Shown: piece after piece, positions 1 to 8,730 of the stretch | Position numbering within the stretch: the stretch's first letter is position 1 | How the letters are laid out: every line of letters starts with the position of its first letter | NCBI GenBank assembly: GCA_965208945.1 | Contig: OZ242366.1 | Location: 5,084,001 to 5,148,000, forward strand | Origin: JAPPLB01 sp965208945 | Lineage (GTDB): Bacteria; Acidobacteriota; Terriglobia; Bryobacterales; UBA6623 | Length of the DNA: 64,000 bases | Direction: 5' to 3' | Translations under genes and position numbers: made by a program | The notes under the pieces: generated by a model | What the model was told of the DNA's origin: nothing | Database searches by the model: none | What the model saw: only the letters and a program-made list of their open reading frames with translations

Positions 1-60
1 GACAACCAGCCTTCGGAAAAAGGGATCTTCGACAAGGTCAAGGACTACCTCACCCAATGA
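1..60 (+). CDS. C-terminal end of an unidentified protein (partial)
   Basis: The window opens inside a reading frame of 19 codons ending in TGA at 58-60. The visible tail reads DNQPSEKGIFDKVKDYLTQ. It is charged and hydrophilic with no recognisable motif, so no family can be assigned. The open frame and its position at the window edge are all that support it. The stop codon lies inside a perfect 14-bp tandem duplication (57-84). Confidence 0.5.
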   Translation, partial: DNQPSEKGIFDKVKDYLTQ

Positions 61-84
61 CCTGAAACGTATGACCTGAAACGT
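57..84. repeat. Perfect 14-bp tandem duplication
   Basis: ATGACCTGAAACGT occurs twice back to back (57-70 and 71-84). The first copy contains the stop codon of the upstream gene. It looks like a small slippage duplication. No function is visible, and the rest of the gap to the next gene (85-184) shows nothing recognisable. Confidence 0.9.
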
Positions 85-184
85 CCTCCCGATCAAGCGG
101 CGTTGACACCGGCCCGGATGTTTCCCGCTTGTAGGATCCGCACACGGGCGGAGGAAAAAAGCCGGATACCAGCCCCGCTAACGG

Positions 185-1609
185 TTATGCGGGGTCCGTC
201 CAAGGCGACTCTCTGTCCCAGCCCTCGAGGCGTTCCCTCCAGGTCCGCAGGCGCTCGCGCATGGCTTCGAGTTCTCTGTCTCCCGTGCGAGCCAGATTCA
301 CAAGCTCGTCAGGATCGGCTTCGAGGTCGTACAGTTCTTCGAATGCGGGGGCGGTCTCAAGATAGCGCGTGTACTTCCAACGAGCGCCCCGAACCGCCTC
401 GGTTTTCGGGATCGTCCGGTGCTCGAACAGATGCTCGTAGAACCACTCCGTCCGCCACTCGGGAGAATACCCTTGGAGTAGCGGCGCGAGACTCCGGCCC
501 TGGATCGAGACCGGAACGTCGACGCCCGCCATCTCCAGGATTGTCGGAGCCATGTCAATATTGAGCGCCGTCTCCGCACGGCGGGCGCCGGAGGTGTGCT
601 TGCGCCTCGGATCCCGGATGATCAACGGCGTCCGGATCGACTCTTCGTGCGTCAGCCACTTGCCGGCCCAGCCCCACTCACCGAGAAAGAAGCCGTTGTC
701 GGCCGTGTAGATCACGACGGTGTTGTCGTCCCAGCCACGCTCACGCAACTTGTCCATGATCCGGCCCACCTGGGTATCGACGCCGCTGATCAGCCGATAG
801 TAGCGCTTGACGGACTCCTGGTATCTCTCCTCCGTCCCGAACCGGCGCTCCCACCGAATACGCCCCTCGTAGTCTCCGCGAAGGAACGCCGGGAGAGCCG
901 CATGGATATCGGGGTCCGACTTCGCAGCCGGAGGGATCGTCACGTCTTCATACAAGTGATCGTAGGCAGGGTCGTTGAGGAAGTACGGCGGCTCGCGATC
1001 CTGGACATGAGGAGACTTGAAACTGACCGAAAGGCAGAACGGCGTCTCGTCACTGCACCCGTCGAGAAAATCGAGCGCCTGGACGCCCATGACCTTGGTG
1101 AGATGAACCCGCCGGCCCTCAATCTCTCGGAAGTACCGGCCCTGCCCGGAAAATCCCTCGAAGACATCAAAACTCTCTTTAGGAAGCGTACGGCCGATTC
1201 CGTATTTCCCGATGAACCCCGTGCGGTATCCTGCCGCACGAAGTAGCGCCGGATACGACGTAGCGTGCTGCTCGCCAGTCAGCGAGGCGCCAAAACCATG
1301 AATGCCGTGGGTTCGAGCGTATTGTCCGGTGAAAAACGAAGCCCGCGAAACGGCGCAGATCGACGTCGTAACAAAGCTGTTCTCAAACAGCACGCCCTGT
1401 TCCGCGAGACGGTCGACGTTGGGTGTCCGGACGATCGGGTTGCCGGCGCATCCAAGAGCATCGGCGCGCTGGTCGTCGGTCAAGAGAAACAGGATGTTCG
1501 GTGGACGTTCCGTCTCAACCGAGCAGCCCGGCGCGGCGAGGGCCGCCGCGGACAAGCCGCGAATAAAGTCCCGCCGCGAAGGAGCCGTTGCGTTGTGTGC
1601 TGTATTCAA
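185..1609 (-). CDS. Exported sulfatase of the alkaline phosphatase superfamily
   Basis: The 474-residue protein should hydrolyse a sulfate ester in the periplasm or on the cell surface. The N-terminus carries a twin-arginine signal (SRRDFIRGLS, residues 11-20). It is followed by APGC at 26-29, which could be a lipobox, so a Tat-exported lipoprotein is possible. Metal-binding DDQ lies at 45-47 (NILFLLTDDQRAD). The formylglycine-type site is SICAVSRAS with Cys85; the usual Pro two residues after Cys is Val, a variation seen in related sulfatases. TADNGFFLGEWG in the C-terminal half is also typical of the family. The start is a TTG at 1607-1609, chosen because it places the Tat motif correctly. 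The substrate (polysaccharide sulfate is common for this group) cannot be read from sequence. Confidence 0.9.
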   Translation of the reverse strand: MNTAHNATAPSRRDFIRGLSAAALAAPGCSVETERPPNILFLLTDDQRADALGCAGNPIVRTPNVDRLAEQGVLFENSFVTTSICAVSRASFFTGQYARTHGIHGFGASLTGEQHATSYPALLRAAGYRTGFIGKYGIGRTLPKESFDVFEGFSGQGRYFREIEGRRVHLTKVMGVQALDFLDGCSDETPFCLSVSFKSPHVQDREPPYFLNDPAYDHLYEDVTIPPAAKSDPDIHAALPAFLRGDYEGRIRWERRFGTEERYQESVKRYYRLISGVDTQVGRIMDKLRERGWDDNTVVIYTADNGFFLGEWGWAGKWLTHEESIRTPLIIRDPRRKHTSGARRAETALNIDMAPTILEMAGVDVPVSIQGRSLAPLLQGYSPEWRTEWFYEHLFEHRTIPKTEAVRGARWKYTRYLETAPAFEELYDLEADPDELVNLARTGDRELEAMRERLRTWRERLEGWDRESPWTDPA

Positions 1610-1877
1610 GTCAAGTCCTCGGCCGCGGCATGGTCGACAAACCGCATGACATCCTGCCCTGCACGACCAAACAACTCAAGCGGTCGGGCAAGGGTTGAGT
1701 GCGAACCTTCCGCGACGCTCTTCATCGACGAACGTTTGTCTTCGGCCCTCGCAAGGGACAAGATTTTCCGCCTGCTCAAGATAGCAGCCAGCAACCAGTT
1801 CACGAGAGCGCACGACCGAGTCCAGGTGGACGGTCGCGGCAATCCGCGCTCGATGGTCAATCAGAGCAAGAGTTCGG
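1610..1877. other. Gap between pseudopilin and sulfatase genes, no convincing gene
   Basis: The 268 bp separate two minus-strand genes. An 84-codon minus-strand frame (1606-1860) overlaps the sulfatase start by 4 bp, but its translation has no family resemblance or export signal, and another frame is equally protein-like. I see no terminator with a T-run. It may hold the sulfatase promoter, but no clear -35/-10 pair stands out. Confidence 0.4.
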
Positions 1878-2270
1878 TTACCACTCGTTGTACGGCGTGC
1901 CGTCGATAGCGGTCTGGTCCGAGCCGCTTCTTATGTCAAACAACCCGGACTCACCAGTGGGACCGGTGTCGGTAATTTCCTCCCAGGTGTCGTTGGCCTG
2001 AGTAAACGGGTCGTGCGGGATGGCGCGGATATAACCCTCAGCGACCAACTCTTCAAGCGATTGCGGAGGCGCTTCCTTGTCGTACGTGTACTGGTCGATC
2101 AGGTGACGCATGGTCGACAGATTGTGCTTCAGCACCGCCTCCTTCGAACGAGTGAGGGCGGTGTGATACATCGGGATCGCGATCGAAATGATCGTCAGCA
2201 GGATGGCCAACACGACCATCAGCTCGACCAGGGTGAAGCCACGCCTCGGATATCGGCTGTTACCAGTCAC
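1878..2270 (-). CDS. Type II secretion/type IV pilus pseudopilin (GspG-like)
   Basis: The roughly 130-residue protein carries a class III prepilin leader, RRGFTLVELMVVLAILL. The prepilin peptidase would cut after Gly and methylate Phe, and Glu+5 is present. A hydrophobic helix is followed by a short GspG-like globular domain with IRAIPHDPFTQ, comparable to the PxDPWG region of major pseudopilins. The proposed GTG start at 2268-2270 overlaps the upstream pseudopilin stop by 11 bp and gives a normal short leader; a longer frame would add an implausible N-terminus. It is the last gene of the secretin-pseudopilin-pseudopilin series on the minus strand and probably part of a type II-like secretion or pilus assembly apparatus in the inner membrane. 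Confidence 0.85.
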   Translation of the reverse strand: MTGNSRYPRRGFTLVELMVVLAILLTIISIAIPMYHTALTRSKEAVLKHNLSTMRHLIDQYTYDKEAPPQSLEELVAEGYIRAIPHDPFTQANDTWEEITDTGPTGESGLFDIRSGSDQTAIDGTPYNEW

Positions 2271-2961
2271 GATAGTAGGTGCCGTCGAGAGCTTGGTCCA
2301 TGCTCTTCGAAAACACGTCGAACACATTGTCGCCGCTCCAACTGAACGACTGCGGATCGTCGCCAACCGAACGAATCCCCCAATCAGCCTGGCCGGTCAT
2401 GGGGTCAACGGGGATCTTGCGGAGAAAACGGACGGTTTGCTCGCCCTCTTCGCTGTCACCCAACCTGCCGATACCACCAGAGCCGCTGCCCGAGCGGTCC
2501 ATGAAGCCGCCGCGCGAACTGCCTGATCCCTTCGATGAACTTCCGAAGGCTCCGCCGCGTCGTTGGCTTCCAAACGCGCCCTGCCGCCGTTGGCCACCGA
2601 ATGCGCCGCCCGAAGGGCCGCCCTGCCTGCCTTGCATGCCCAGACCCAGGCTTGGCTCCGTTCCCATGCCGGCTTGGACCGCTACGCCTTCCACCAGTAT
2701 TTCCAGGCTTTCCGGATAGCCGTGGTTGTCGGGATCAATACGGCCGAGCCGGCCCGCATCGGAGGCGTCCTTGAAACGGTCCACGGCCTTGCGGATCTCG
2801 CTCAACCGATCGCGCAGCAGGCGTTCCTTCTCTCGTTGTACCTTGATACGCGCCAAAGGCAGCGCCATGGTGGAGAGAATCATCAAGATCGCGAAGGCTA
2901 CGATCAACTCCACCAGAGTGAGACCCGACCGGCTCCGGATCGAGAAGGCCATGACTCTCAT
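2260..2961 (-). CDS. Second pseudopilin with a Gly/Ser/Arg-rich insertion
   Basis: This 233-residue protein begins with a prepilin leader, RSRSGLTLVELIVAFAILM (cleavage expected after Gly, Glu+5 present). An alpha-helical stretch rich in Lys/Arg/Glu and a GspG-like core follow. PVDPMTGQADWGI near the C-terminus matches the conserved DPWG-type pseudopilin motif. Between the helix and that motif (about residues 105-165) lies a low-complexity segment dominated by Gly, Ser, Gln and Arg, with repeats such as GGAFG and QRRGGAFG. This is unusual for the family. The gene starts 25 bp after the secretin stop and overlaps the next pseudopilin, so the three are probably cotranscribed. Confidence 0.85.
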   Translation of the reverse strand: MRVMAFSIRSRSGLTLVELIVAFAILMILSTMALPLARIKVQREKERLLRDRLSEIRKAVDRFKDASDAGRLGRIDPDNHGYPESLEILVEGVAVQAGMGTEPSLGLGMQGRQGGPSGGAFGGQRRQGAFGSQRRGGAFGSSSKGSGSSRGGFMDRSGSGSGGIGRLGDSEEGEQTVRFLRKIPVDPMTGQADWGIRSVGDDPQSFSWSGDNVFDVFSKSMDQALDGTYYRDW

Positions 2962-2986
2962 CTTATGAACCGCTGTCCCTTCCGGC

Positions 2987-5521
2987 CTACTGAACCGTGA
3001 CTCGGGTTTCAGCCGACTCGATACGGAGAGGCCTCAATTCCCCATCGCGCGCTCCCGTCGGAATCACTCGGAGTCGTGCATCGCCGGCGGATACGCCTTC
3101 CACAATCAAGGTAATGATCAGACCTTCGCCGTCAACGCCGCCCGTGCCCGGGAATCGTGAAATGTTGACGGCGGCCTGACCCACTTCGTTGCGGATGTTC
3201 TTCGAAAAGATCAGATCACTTTCATCGCCTTCGAGGAACGTGCCCTTTGTGATGTCCGCCAGACGCATGACCCGACCGTCAAATCGAATCCGCAGCGGGA
3301 CCCCGAACAGTTGATTCACGTTCTGGACAAAGACGTCGACTTCTGTTTTCTCTCCGACCTCGACCGTGGGCGTTGCGGGCCGCAGAATGAACCTGGCGGC
3401 GTCGCTGGCCGGTGGTTCTGCCTGAACGGGTGGCGCTGAAGCCGGCTGCGGCTCGGGTTGAGGCGCAGCCTCCGGTTGGGCGATGGACGGAGCCTCAGCG
3501 GGTTGCTGCGGCGGCTCGGTCGGAGCGGGTGCGGGCACCGTGATCGAGGGGGTGGAGGGCGCCTTCTCGTCTGGTCGAGCTTCCGAGACTGCAATCGGTT
3601 GGTCCGCAGACTCCGGATCGTGGCCAAAGCTCCTCAGAGGAGAAACGGGGTTTTCTTCCTCCTGGTAGCGGACCCGGAAAACCTGGTCCGTCCCGGAGGC
3701 CACCGAGCGCAAGTTGGCTCTTTGCACGTCCGGCATTCTCACGATGTGAGGCACCAGGACGATCAGGATCTCGTTCTCGTTCACCTGGACCTGTTCGGTG
3801 CTGAAGAATCGGCCCACGATCGGGATGTCCGACAAAAGTGGTACTCCGACGCGCGTAGTGAACGTCTGGGTCTGCATCAATCCGCCAAGTACGCTTGAGT
3901 GCCCCTGCTCGATGCGTACGTCGTGCGAGACGGTCCGCTGCCCGATGACCGGCTGCGAGATGCCGCCGATTTCGAGGAAATCGGCCACGTTCGAGACCTC
4001 GACTTCGATGTGCATCGACACTTCACGGTCGTTGTGAATCCTCGGTTGAAGATCGAGGTTCACACCGACATCCACATACTGAAACTGCGTGTTGACGAGC
4101 GGATTGATTCCGACGCCGCCGATACCCGGCTGAAAACTGCCGGTGGCGATTGGAATGCGCTGACCAATGCGCAGTTCGGCCTGGAAATTGTCCGCGGCTC
4201 GAACTCGCGGCGACTGCAGCAGTCGTGTGTCCGATCGACTGAGCAGAGCCTCGATCGTGCCGCCGGGCAATGTCGTCGCCCAATCGCGGCTGCTTGCGCC
4301 CAGGTCGCTGAGCGGGACAGAGCCCCCTCCGCCCGATGCGACACCTTCCCCGGTGTATGTCAGCGGGATGTTGATGCCGGGTCTGCCGCCGGAGATGGGA
4401 GCGATCCCGAGATCTCGCGTGGAGGACTCGCTCGTTTCGATCACCAGCACGTCGATGATCACCTCCGGCCGCGCCTTGTCGACATCCGTGATGATCTTCT
4501 CGGCCAAAGCGATCCTGTCCGGCGAGCCGCGGACGACGATTGCATTCTGCGAATTCACCGGGAAGAGACGCCGCAGTTCCGTAAGGCCGCGGATCGCCTG
4601 GACGACCTCCTGAAGTTCCTGGGGCGTGCCGACATTCGACAAATAGAAGGTCTTGACGATCTCGTCGTCGAATTCCCGCCGTTTGTTGGGGCTGTCGTTG
4701 GTTACAAAGATCGCGTTCCTGGTCAGCGGCTTCCAGAAAGCCTTGGCGAGCAGGCTCGTATAGTCCAACGCTTCGTACAGTGTGACGTTCTTCAACTCGA
4801 ACGTGATCTTCTCGTCATCGTAGTCGGAATCGAAGAGGACGTTGATGCCCGCCAGCTTGCCGATCGTCTCGAATACGACTTTGCTCTCCTGGTCACGGAA
4901 CGTTAACTCCCCCAACGGACGTGTCGAGATCGGTTCGAGTTCCGGACGCGCTTTGAGCCGTTCCATCCTGCGTTTGCGCTCGGCGCGGTCTCTTTCCAGC
5001 GGGGTCTCGATATCGATCTCACCGGTTTCGCTCTTGCTCTGGCGCTCGAGCAGATCGAGGGTCCGTTTCCGCTCCTGGTTGGCGATGGTCGATGCCGGAT
5101 CGATCTCGAGTGCGCGCAGAAACTCATGGGCTGCTTCCTCGAAATGCCCCTGATCGCGCTGTATGCGGCCGAGCATGACATGCCTCTGCCCGGCAACGAA
5201 ACGCATCCGGCGTGAAGCCAATTGGTAACGCGGGTCCTCGGGGTCCTCGGCAAGCGCTTGGTCGTAGAGGTCCAGGGCCTGGTCAAAGTCCTTGGCCAAC
5301 TCGGCCCGGCGGGCCTGATCGAAGAGTTTCCTGGCCTTTCGCGAACCCGCCAAACCGGGTTCGGCAACAGCGACGAACAGGCAAACCGACAGCAGAGCAA
5401 CGATCCACCGAACGGAGCCCACTCCGCCGCGTCGAAGCCGGGAGCTACCATCCGGAACTTCTTGAAAACAAGTTGCTGAAGAGATGATCTGGCCAGGGGA
5501 GGTCGGCATCACGCAATCCAT
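2987..5521 (-). CDS. TPR-secretin-cohesin outer-membrane protein (GspD/PilQ-like)
   Basis: This is a secretin that would form the outer-membrane ring of a type II secretion or pilus-type system. With an ATG at 5519-5521 it has 844 residues: a hydrophobic export segment (about 38-58), TPR helices (about 62-150), charged linker, N0/STN-type and N1 domains (about 200-350), and the secretin core with VPLLSDIPIVGRFF and ILIVLVPHIVR (about 440-610). A Pro/Glu/Ala linker (about 655-705) precedes a C-terminal cohesin-like domain (FILRPATPTVEVGEKTEVDV onward). The TPR plus cohesin architecture is typical of acidobacterial secretins. An upstream in-frame extension to 5827 was rejected because it runs antisense through smpB. 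It heads an operon with the two pseudopilins and is divergent from smpB, with a 42-bp gap. Confidence 0.88.
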   Translation of the reverse strand: MDCVMPTSPGQIISSATCFQEVPDGSSRLRRGGVGSVRWIVALLSVCLFVAVAEPGLAGSRKARKLFDQARRAELAKDFDQALDLYDQALAEDPEDPRYQLASRRMRFVAGQRHVMLGRIQRDQGHFEEAAHEFLRALEIDPASTIANQERKRTLDLLERQSKSETGEIDIETPLERDRAERKRRMERLKARPELEPISTRPLGELTFRDQESKVVFETIGKLAGINVLFDSDYDDEKITFELKNVTLYEALDYTSLLAKAFWKPLTRNAIFVTNDSPNKRREFDDEIVKTFYLSNVGTPQELQEVVQAIRGLTELRRLFPVNSQNAIVVRGSPDRIALAEKIITDVDKARPEVIIDVLVIETSESSTRDLGIAPISGGRPGINIPLTYTGEGVASGGGGSVPLSDLGASSRDWATTLPGGTIEALLSRSDTRLLQSPRVRAADNFQAELRIGQRIPIATGSFQPGIGGVGINPLVNTQFQYVDVGVNLDLQPRIHNDREVSMHIEVEVSNVADFLEIGGISQPVIGQRTVSHDVRIEQGHSSVLGGLMQTQTFTTRVGVPLLSDIPIVGRFFSTEQVQVNENEILIVLVPHIVRMPDVQRANLRSVASGTDQVFRVRYQEEENPVSPLRSFGHDPESADQPIAVSEARPDEKAPSTPSITVPAPAPTEPPQQPAEAPSIAQPEAAPQPEPQPASAPPVQAEPPASDAARFILRPATPTVEVGEKTEVDVFVQNVNQLFGVPLRIRFDGRVMRLADITKGTFLEGDESDLIFSKNIRNEVGQAAVNISRFPGTGGVDGEGLIITLIVEGVSAGDARLRVIPTGARDGELRPLRIESAETRVTVQ

Positions 5522-5563
5522 CCTGTTAACTTGACGAGTGGGCGCCGTCGAACGTGGAGCCAA

Positions 5564-6031
5564 ATGAGCGAGCCGAACGGTATAAAAATCCTCACGAACA
5601 ACCGCCGGGCCCGGCATCTGTACCATCTTTCCGACTACCTGGAAACCGGCATGGTGCTGACGGGCAGTGAGGCGAAGTCCGCGCGCGAGGGCAAGATTCA
5701 GCTCGCTGACGCCTACGCGACGCTCCGCGGCCGGGAACTGTGGCTCGTCAACGCCCATATCAGTCCGTACGGGCCGGCCAATCGCGAGAACCACGATCCC
5801 GTCCGTCCGAGGAAGCTCCTTGCCCACCGCCGTGAGATCGACAGGCTCGGGGTCAAGACACGCGAGAAGGGATTGACCCTGATTCCCACGCGGATCTATC
5901 TCAAGAAAGATCGAGTAAAGTGTGAACTTGCACTTGCTAAGGGTAAGAAACTACATGATAAGCGTGATACAGAACGCAAGCGCGAATCGGAGAAAGAGGC
6001 TCGTTCGGCGATCCGTGGCCACCTCGGCTAG
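5564..6031 (+). CDS. smpB: SsrA-binding protein SmpB
   Basis: SmpB binds tmRNA and delivers it to stalled ribosomes during trans-translation. The 155-residue length is normal. Hallmarks are KILTNNRRARHLY near the start, GSEAKSAREGKIQLADAYA, the NRENHDP segment, GLTLIPTRIYLKK, and the basic C-terminal tail KGKKLHDKRDTERKRESEKE, which folds in the ribosomal decoding site. The ATG at 5564 is preceded by GGAG at a suitable distance; a TTG at 5531 in the same frame was not chosen. It is divergent from the secretin gene and followed by a strong hairpin (6053-6079) and a MITE-like repeat. Confidence 0.97.
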   Translation: MSEPNGIKILTNNRRARHLYHLSDYLETGMVLTGSEAKSAREGKIQLADAYATLRGRELWLVNAHISPYGPANRENHDPVRPRKLLAHRREIDRLGVKTREKGLTLIPTRIYLKKDRVKCELALAKGKKLHDKRDTERKRESEKEARSAIRGHLG

Positions 6032-6052
6032 CAAATCCTCCGCCAAGCCCCT

Positions 6053-6079
6053 GGGATGCGGGCAGGATGCCCGCATCCC
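6053..6079. repeat. REP-like perfect hairpin downstream of smpB
   Basis: GGGATGCGGGCA and its exact reverse complement TGCCCGCATCCC are separated by three bases (GGA). This gives a 12-bp stem with a 3-nt loop 21 bp after the smpB stop. There is no T-run, so it is not a classical intrinsic terminator. It may act as an RNA-stabilising or attenuating REP-type hairpin. Confidence 0.8.
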
Positions 6080-6095
6080 GTCCATGGGGAACCTC

Positions 6096-6278
6096 TAGCC
6101 CGCATTTCTCACCACCCGACGGCCGAAGCACGCCATACGGCCGCCAGGAATTCGTTGCGCTTGCTTGCCGTGCTCAACGTACTGTTCAAGTACGCCTGCG
6201 CGCGCCAAGCGGCTCGCGCCTCGTCCTGACGGCCCTCTCACGCACTTCGCCTCGCCACGTGGTGAGAAATGCAGGCTA
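6096..6278 (-). mobile_element. MITE-like TIR element, copy A (183 bp)
   Basis: The element has 20-bp terminal inverted repeats: TAGCCCGCATTTCTCACCAC at the left edge and GTGGTGAGAAATGCAGGCTA at the right. It is the same length as copy B (53135-53317) and, in reverse orientation, roughly 94% identical over the whole length by eye. Internal hairpin-forming sequences (GTACT..AGTAC and TCTCAC..GTGAGA) are conserved. It encodes no transposase. It fills the convergent gap between smpB and the DUF4870 gene. Confidence 0.85.
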
Positions 6279-6289
6279 TCGCCCGCTGC

Positions 6290-6730
6290 TTATTGCAGGA
6301 ACTTGATGCTGAAGGGGTAACGATAGTTCTCGCCCCGGCTCGCGGCCGAGGAAGCCATGATGATGAGGATCAAGTCCGCGATCCCAAGGATGGCCAGAAG
6401 AAACAGGCCGATGTAAACCAGTGCCAGGAACACGGATACCATCAGGGCGATGGTGAAGGTGATCTGAAAGTTCAGGGCTTCCCGACCCTGATCCTCGATG
6501 AACGGATGCTCCTCCTTCTTAAGCAGCCAGATCAGGAGCGGTCCGACGACGTTGCCGGGGGGAACAATCAAGCCCAGCAATCCGAACAGATGGCAAAGCA
6601 CTGCCAGGTTCCGAGCATTTTTGTCATGATCGGCCTGCGGGGCCGCGGTTGGGTCGGAGGCTTGCGGTTCGACTTCCAATTCCCGCTCCAGGGTGCTGCC
6701 CCCATGACTCAGACAGCCACGGCGAAGCAC
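6290..6730 (-). CDS. DUF4870 (Tic20-like) small membrane protein
   Basis: The 146-residue protein has a charged N-terminus (about 1-35) and then several hydrophobic helices. It shows the DUF4870 pattern: NLAVLCHLFGLLGLIVPPGN, GPLLIWLLKKEEHPFIEDQG and REALNFQITFTI. An ILGIADLILIIMA helix and a short FSIKFLQ tail follow. Such proteins sit in the cytoplasmic membrane; their role is unknown, and they are often annotated as Tic20-like. It ends 12 bp from MITE copy A. The ATG at 6728-6730 is the most upstream start; internal starts would still keep all helices. Confidence 0.85.
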   Translation of the reverse strand: MLRRGCLSHGGSTLERELEVEPQASDPTAAPQADHDKNARNLAVLCHLFGLLGLIVPPGNVVGPLLIWLLKKEEHPFIEDQGREALNFQITFTIALMVSVFLALVYIGLFLLAILGIADLILIIMASSAASRGENYRYPFSIKFLQ

Positions 6731-6917
6731 CTACATCATCGCACAGCGCCGGAAAGCCGCCCGGCGCTGAAGTGGCAGGGTCGTGATTGACGGTCCGAGA
6801 CAGCCTGCTGCGCCGTTTACTCGGCTGGCCTGTCTTGTGTTACTCGCAAAAGGACGAAACACGGCACAACTTGCGAAGAAAACCGGATAAGGTCTCCTGG
6901 AACGTACAACGTAGTTG

Positions 6918-8687
6918 CTAGTTCACCCGGTTCCAGGGAAAAGCCAAGTCCGGCTGATCAGTGAACCGGCGCATCCCAATCCGTATCTCAACACCGGAGC
7001 CGGCCTTGAGTTGAACCGTGAAGTCGCGAGCGTCCACTGACTCCGTTTTGCCGGCTATTTCGAAGGTTTCGAAATGATGCTCTCCATAAGCGCCTGCCTG
7101 GACGGTGATCGACCGCGCTTCTACCGGGTTGGTATTGACGAGTGTCAACGTGATGCCGTCCGTATCGATTTTGCTGACCAGCGCGCCGACGTCCTCGGTG
7201 AGTCCCGCGCGGCGTTTGACCGGATCGAAGTAACGGACGCGGCTGTGCAGCACGTTGCCCGCGGTGCCGGGCGAGTTGCCCCCCAAGGTTAGATTGACGA
7301 GAGTTGCCGTTGCCGCCGGGTTGTAGCGCTGCGACGAGTCGGACCCGCGTTGGTCAGGGCTGGTGGGATCCTCGCGCAGCCCCTTGACCTTGCGGCGCAC
7401 CGTCTGCAGTTCATCTTGCAACGCCTTGAGTGGATAACCGGGGTTTCTCCCATCGAGGTAGGCGATCCAGGGGTCGTCTTTGATGCGCTCCTTGTCCTTG
7501 GGATCCATCGACCACAGATAAATGTCCCGTTGGACGTCGAAATGCTGATTGGGAATGTAGCCGTACCAGCCGTCGTCGCCGTGCTTGTTCGGCAGCAGGA
7601 TGCGGCCGTCCTCAACCTTCTTGACGGCGTACAGGTTGTTGATTTGCTGTCGCAGAGGTTCGACGAAACTCTGGTCGGCGGTCAGCATCAGCGCCTCGCC
7701 GAGCGCGATGCGCGGTCCGCGAATGTAATAGTTGCGGCTGGCGGTTTGCGGCCAGAAGTTCCATCCGAAGGTCCCTCCGTACCACTTGCCGTCCCACTCG
7801 CCACCGATCTTGCCATTGAGTCCGATGTTGGTCGGAATATTACCGCCGTTCTCGAGAATGCGGTCGCGCCAGGCCGAAACATACTCCAGGAGCCACTTCT
7901 TGTATTTGTCTTCGCCGGTCAACATGTAGGCGTTCATGCCGAGCGTCGCCGCGCAGAGATTCAACGGATTGTCGCCGCGAATGTTGCCCGCGGTCGCGTA
8001 ATTGTCCATGCGCTCGGGCTGACCTTCGACCGGCAGTCCACCCCAATCCATCTGGCTGGCATCGCTGATCTTCGAACCACGGCTGCCGTTGTGCAGGCTG
8101 CGAATGATTTTGTGCTCCGCATCGTAGTTGTCCGCAAATGGATCTTCCCCGTTGTAGAAACCGGCAAAGCGCTTCAGGCGCTTCAAATACATCGGATCGT
8201 CCGGCTTGCCCAGTGCGTAAAAGTAGAAGGCCGCAAGCCCTTCGCCATTGTGCTCCCAATCGAAGGCCGTAATGAACTCGCGCCAGTACATGCCGTGCTC
8301 GGCCATCTCGATGCCGGGGGCTTTCGCTTCGGTGTATTGCAGGATGTGTCCTTCCCAAGCTCGCTTGTACAGCTTGAGAACCGACTCGGGCGCACCCAGA
8401 GCATAGAGCAAGGTCCAGTTGTTGAAGTTCTCCATGGCGTCGTCGGGACCGTCAAGTCCACCCCACCGCTCGACACATTGCAAGTACCCGCGCTCGTCGA
8501 GGTAGCGGTCGAAGAACTCCTTGACGCCAGCGCTGCTTTCTCTGAGCAACTTGTGTTCGGCCAGCGCCCACGCGGGCGGCGCCATGGGTGTATCGACGAC
8601 GATCGTCTTGGCGCCGGCCGGCTCGGTAAACGCAGCGAGCAAAAGAGATAGCAAAAGGCATTTCATTCCGATACGAGGTCTTGACAT
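6918..8687 (-). CDS. Secreted protein of unknown function, possible alpha/alpha toroid fold
   Basis: The 589-residue protein begins with a signal peptide (MKCLLLSLLLAAFTEPAGA after a short basic lead). It is rich in aromatic residues and contains GGLDGPDDAMENFNNW, FDWEHNGEGLAAFYFYALG, GNIRGDNPLNLCAATLGMNAYMLTGEDKY and WKYGG-type Trp/Gly segments. The repeated helix-helix pattern resembles (alpha/alpha)6-barrel glycoside enzymes, but I cannot name catalytic residues. The ATG at 8685-8687 was chosen because AGGAG lies 10 nt upstream. A TTG three codons earlier is too close to that site. Periplasmic or extracellular carbohydrate processing is a guess from fold impression only. Confidence 0.7.
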   Translation of the reverse strand: MSRPRIGMKCLLLSLLLAAFTEPAGAKTIVVDTPMAPPAWALAEHKLLRESSAGVKEFFDRYLDERGYLQCVERWGGLDGPDDAMENFNNWTLLYALGAPESVLKLYKRAWEGHILQYTEAKAPGIEMAEHGMYWREFITAFDWEHNGEGLAAFYFYALGKPDDPMYLKRLKRFAGFYNGEDPFADNYDAEHKIIRSLHNGSRGSKISDASQMDWGGLPVEGQPERMDNYATAGNIRGDNPLNLCAATLGMNAYMLTGEDKYKKWLLEYVSAWRDRILENGGNIPTNIGLNGKIGGEWDGKWYGGTFGWNFWPQTASRNYYIRGPRIALGEALMLTADQSFVEPLRQQINNLYAVKKVEDGRILLPNKHGDDGWYGYIPNQHFDVQRDIYLWSMDPKDKERIKDDPWIAYLDGRNPGYPLKALQDELQTVRRKVKGLREDPTSPDQRGSDSSQRYNPAATATLVNLTLGGNSPGTAGNVLHSRVRYFDPVKRRAGLTEDVGALVSKIDTDGITLTLVNTNPVEARSITVQAGAYGEHHFETFEIAGKTESVDARDFTVQLKAGSGVEIRIGMRRFTDQPDLAFPWNRVN

Positions 8688-8730
8688 TTCGTTCAAACTC
8701 CTGCGTGTGTCATCACAACGATGTCTGCGT

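Noticed and set aside
1606..1860. 84-codon minus-strand ORF overlapping the sulfatase start
   Set aside because: No similarity to a family, no ribosome site and no export signal; a different frame is equally protein-like.
6067..6306. Short ORFs with similar translations (PPDGRST...RRTVQ, ending RNAG) at 6067-6306, 53134-53460 and 62909-63124
   Set aside because: They are translations of the MITE itself. The frame differs in length between copies and the diverged copy F does not preserve it.
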